DNA from: Hymenobacter crusticola
Lineage (GTDB): Bacteria > Bacteroidota > Bacteroidia > Cytophagales > Hymenobacteraceae
NCBI RefSeq assembly: GCF_002154225.1
Contig: NZ_MTSE01000001.1
Location: forward strand, 248,001-312,000
Length of the DNA stretch: 64,000 nt
Direction: 5' to 3'
Below the pieces are notes generated by a model, which saw only the letters and a list, made by a program, of their open reading frames with translations, had not been told where the DNA came from and ran no database searches. Positions 62,489 through 64,000 of this stretch are shown here, in pieces. How positions within the stretch are numbered: position 1 is the stretch's first letter; the number at the start of each line of letters is the position of its first letter. Made by a program: the position numbers and the translations under genes.

Positions 62489-64000
62489 CTACAACGCTAC
62501 CTGCAAGTTCACCGTTTTCGCCGCTAGCCCTGGCGACTGTAGCAACACTTTTACGGCGCCGGCTGCCGTGGCCTGCACGTACACCAACAGCCGACCTTGA
62601 TACGCCTGCCGTTTCGAGCCTTTGTAGTCCTCGTGGCTGGCTAGGTCGCCGCTTTCAATGCCGAGCAGCTTGGCCGGGCCTTCCACGGCCACGGTAACTT
62701 CATTGGTGGCCGTATTCACTGGATTTCCCTGCTGGTCAACTACTCTTACTTCGATCTGAGCTAGGTTGTGGGCTTTGCTAGACAAGGTAGTCCGGTCGGC
62801 GGTGGCCTGGATGGCGGCGGGTGCCTCAACCGTCTTCAACACCGTACAGCTTACTTCTTGGTCCTTCTTATAGCTTTTGGCTAGCAGCTCGCCGGGCTGA
62901 TAGGCTACGTCCCAGGCAACCTCCCGACCCTGCTTTTTACCCAAGGATTTCCCATTGAGAAACAGCTCCACCGCATCACCATTCGTGAAGCTCACGACGC
63001 GCACTTGGTCGCCGGCGTTCCAGTTCCAAGCGGTGTTCAGGCGCCGATGGCCGCGGCTTTGCTGATCTTTCGAGGCTTCCATGGCACCTAAGTACACCAT
63101 CGGCTTCTCGGACCACAGGCTTTGGCGAAAGTAAAACTCTGGCTTGGGGAAGCCAGCTAAATCGAGCAGGCCGGCGCCGTTGCTACGTTGGGGCCACTTG
63201 CCGGCTTCTCCTAGGTAGTCGATACCAGTCCAGAGATACTGAGCCGAGATGTAAGCGTTGGAATCGACGGCCGCCCAGGCACTTGCAGCCATGCCATTCT
63301 CACTACCGTAGATAATTCGGCTGGGGTACTTCTGGTGATCTTCGGGGTAGCGAAATTCCTGGTAGTTGTAGCCCACCACGTCGAGCGATGCAGGATAATC
63401 CGTGAAGTTGGACATCACCACGCCGGCCAGCGCCGCCGTGATAGGCCGAGAGGTATCGTACTTTTTGGCCACGGCCACCAAGTGCTGGGAGATTTCGCCC
63501 AAGCGGCTGGCGGCCGGGTGATCAGGCAGGTAGCCTTTGCCGTAGATCTGCGGGTTGCGGCCCGTGTTCAGGACCTCGTGCGAATAAGGGTCGTTGGGGT
63601 AATCTATCTCATTGCCAATGCTCCACATGATGATGGACGGGCGGTTGCGGTTACGCAGGATCATATCGCGCAAATCGCGGTCGGCCCATTCCTTGAAGTA
63701 TTGGTGCGCCCCAAACTTGGCGGGTGTACCCACATTCCAGCCTTCCACCCACTTGTTTTTTCCCTCTTCCCACTCGTCGAAAGCCTCATCCATCACCAGA
63801 AAACCTAGCTTGTCGCACAACGCATAGAAGTAGTCGGCGTGCGGGTTATGGCTCATCCGGATGGAGTTGCAGCCACCTTCCTTTAGCGTCTTTAGCCGCC
63901 GCTCCCATACCGCTTGCGGCACGGCTACACCCAGCGCACCCGCGTCGTCGTGCAGGCAGACACCTTTAAGCTCCAGGCTTTTGCCGTTCAGAAAAAAGCC
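62489..64000 (-). CDS. Family 2 glycoside hydrolase (beta-galactosidase-like), 5'-truncated by window edge
   Basis: The open frame continues beyond the right edge, so the N-terminal sugar-binding and immunoglobulin-like domains are missing; about 504 C-terminal residues are present. The GTG at 63922 is internal: the codons before it read LKGVCLHDDAGALGVAVPQA, the classic GH2 entry to the TIM barrel. Further motifs are GCNSIRMSHNPHADYF, SIGNEIDYPNDP (acid/base Glu), RIIYGSENGMAASAW (nucleophile Glu region) and QYLWTGIDYLGEAGKWPQRS. The C-terminal 200 residues are GH2-associated Ig-like domains. It probably cleaves beta-galactosides or related plant or host glycans in the periplasm. Confidence 0.93.
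   Translation of the reverse strand, partial: GFFLNGKSLELKGVCLHDDAGALGVAVPQAVWERRLKTLKEGGCNSIRMSHNPHADYFYALCDKLGFLVMDEAFDEWEEGKNKWVEGWNVGTPAKFGAHQYFKEWADRDLRDMILRNRNRPSIIMWSIGNEIDYPNDPYSHEVLNTGRNPQIYGKGYLPDHPAASRLGEISQHLVAVAKKYDTSRPITAALAGVVMSNFTDYPASLDVVGYNYQEFRYPEDHQKYPSRIIYGSENGMAASAWAAVDSNAYISAQYLWTGIDYLGEAGKWPQRSNGAGLLDLAGFPKPEFYFRQSLWSEKPMVYLGAMEASKDQQSRGHRRLNTAWNWNAGDQVRVVSFTNGDAVELFLNGKSLGKKQGREVAWDVAYQPGELLAKSYKKDQEVSCTVLKTVEAPAAIQATADRTTLSSKAHNLAQIEVRVVDQQGNPVNTATNEVTVAVEGPAKLLGIESGDLASHEDYKGSKRQAYQGRLLVYVQATAAGAVKVLLQSPGLAAKTVNLQVAL

Overview
The window looks like chromosome of a Hymenobacter-like member of the Bacteroidota (Cytophagales). Evidence: a secreted glucanase with a C-terminal Por/type IX secretion sorting domain, several promoter candidates of the Bacteroidota -7 form TAnnTTTG, LytS/LytTR and TPR-histidine-kinase signalling genes, a carboxypeptidase-regulatory-like surface domain, DUF7010/DUF1206/DUF4136-type proteins, and moderately GC-rich coding DNA. 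I see no rRNA, tRNA, insertion sequence, prophage or CRISPR array. Both ends cut genes: a membrane protein at the left edge and a family 2 glycoside hydrolase at the right edge.

Layout. 1-11 kb is a signalling block: a LytS-type kinase with its LytTR regulator, a small exported protein, two closely related histidine kinases that share near-identical DNA in their catalytic cores, a single-domain response regulator and a response regulator fused to a class III nucleotide cyclase. Convergent with the cyclase is a large membrane protein that combines an ATP/ADP-carrier-like transporter fold, HEAT-like repeats and an intact cyclic-nucleotide-binding domain, a plausible receiver of the cAMP. 11-20 kb holds an HD hydrolase, MarR and AraC regulators, an S41 protease, an RluE-type pseudouridine synthase, a cold-shock-domain protein, an SDR and an aldo-keto reductase. 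19.8-21 kb encodes a DisA/DAC-fold nucleotide cyclase-like protein with an altered RHR motif. 21-28 kb is largely exported glycan-related proteins plus RlmF, a VOC protein and a DHFR-like reductase. 28-36 kb has an amidohydrolase, dihydrolipoyl dehydrogenase, M1 aminopeptidase, an AraC regulator with an EamA exporter, and ProC.

36.7-39.1 kb is the most unusual region: three paralogous small Roadblock/LC7-like proteins interleaved with a membrane protein carrying a carboxypeptidase-regulatory-like domain, followed by about 0.8 kb of AT-rich DNA and a Crp/Fnr regulator with an FNR-like cysteine cluster. A fourth paralogue lies at 61.4 kb, just upstream of an orphan KaiB-like gene. 40.8-45.6 kb is the sucA-sucB operon of 2-oxoglutarate dehydrogenase, which needs the E3 subunit encoded at 30.3 kb. 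45.7-64 kb is a mixture of exported and lipid-anchored proteins, a DprA/SLOG-like protein, a CsbD-like stress protein, a lysine-forming saccharopine dehydrogenase-like enzyme, glycine dehydrogenase GcvP and the partial family 2 glycosidase.

A feature running through the window is the set of unusually long, often perfect inverted repeats between gene ends, several overlapping stop codons and one a perfect 60-bp palindrome with no loop. Most behave as bidirectional terminators. Two (18.6 kb and 27.3 kb) have large loops and look more like REP/MITE-type elements.
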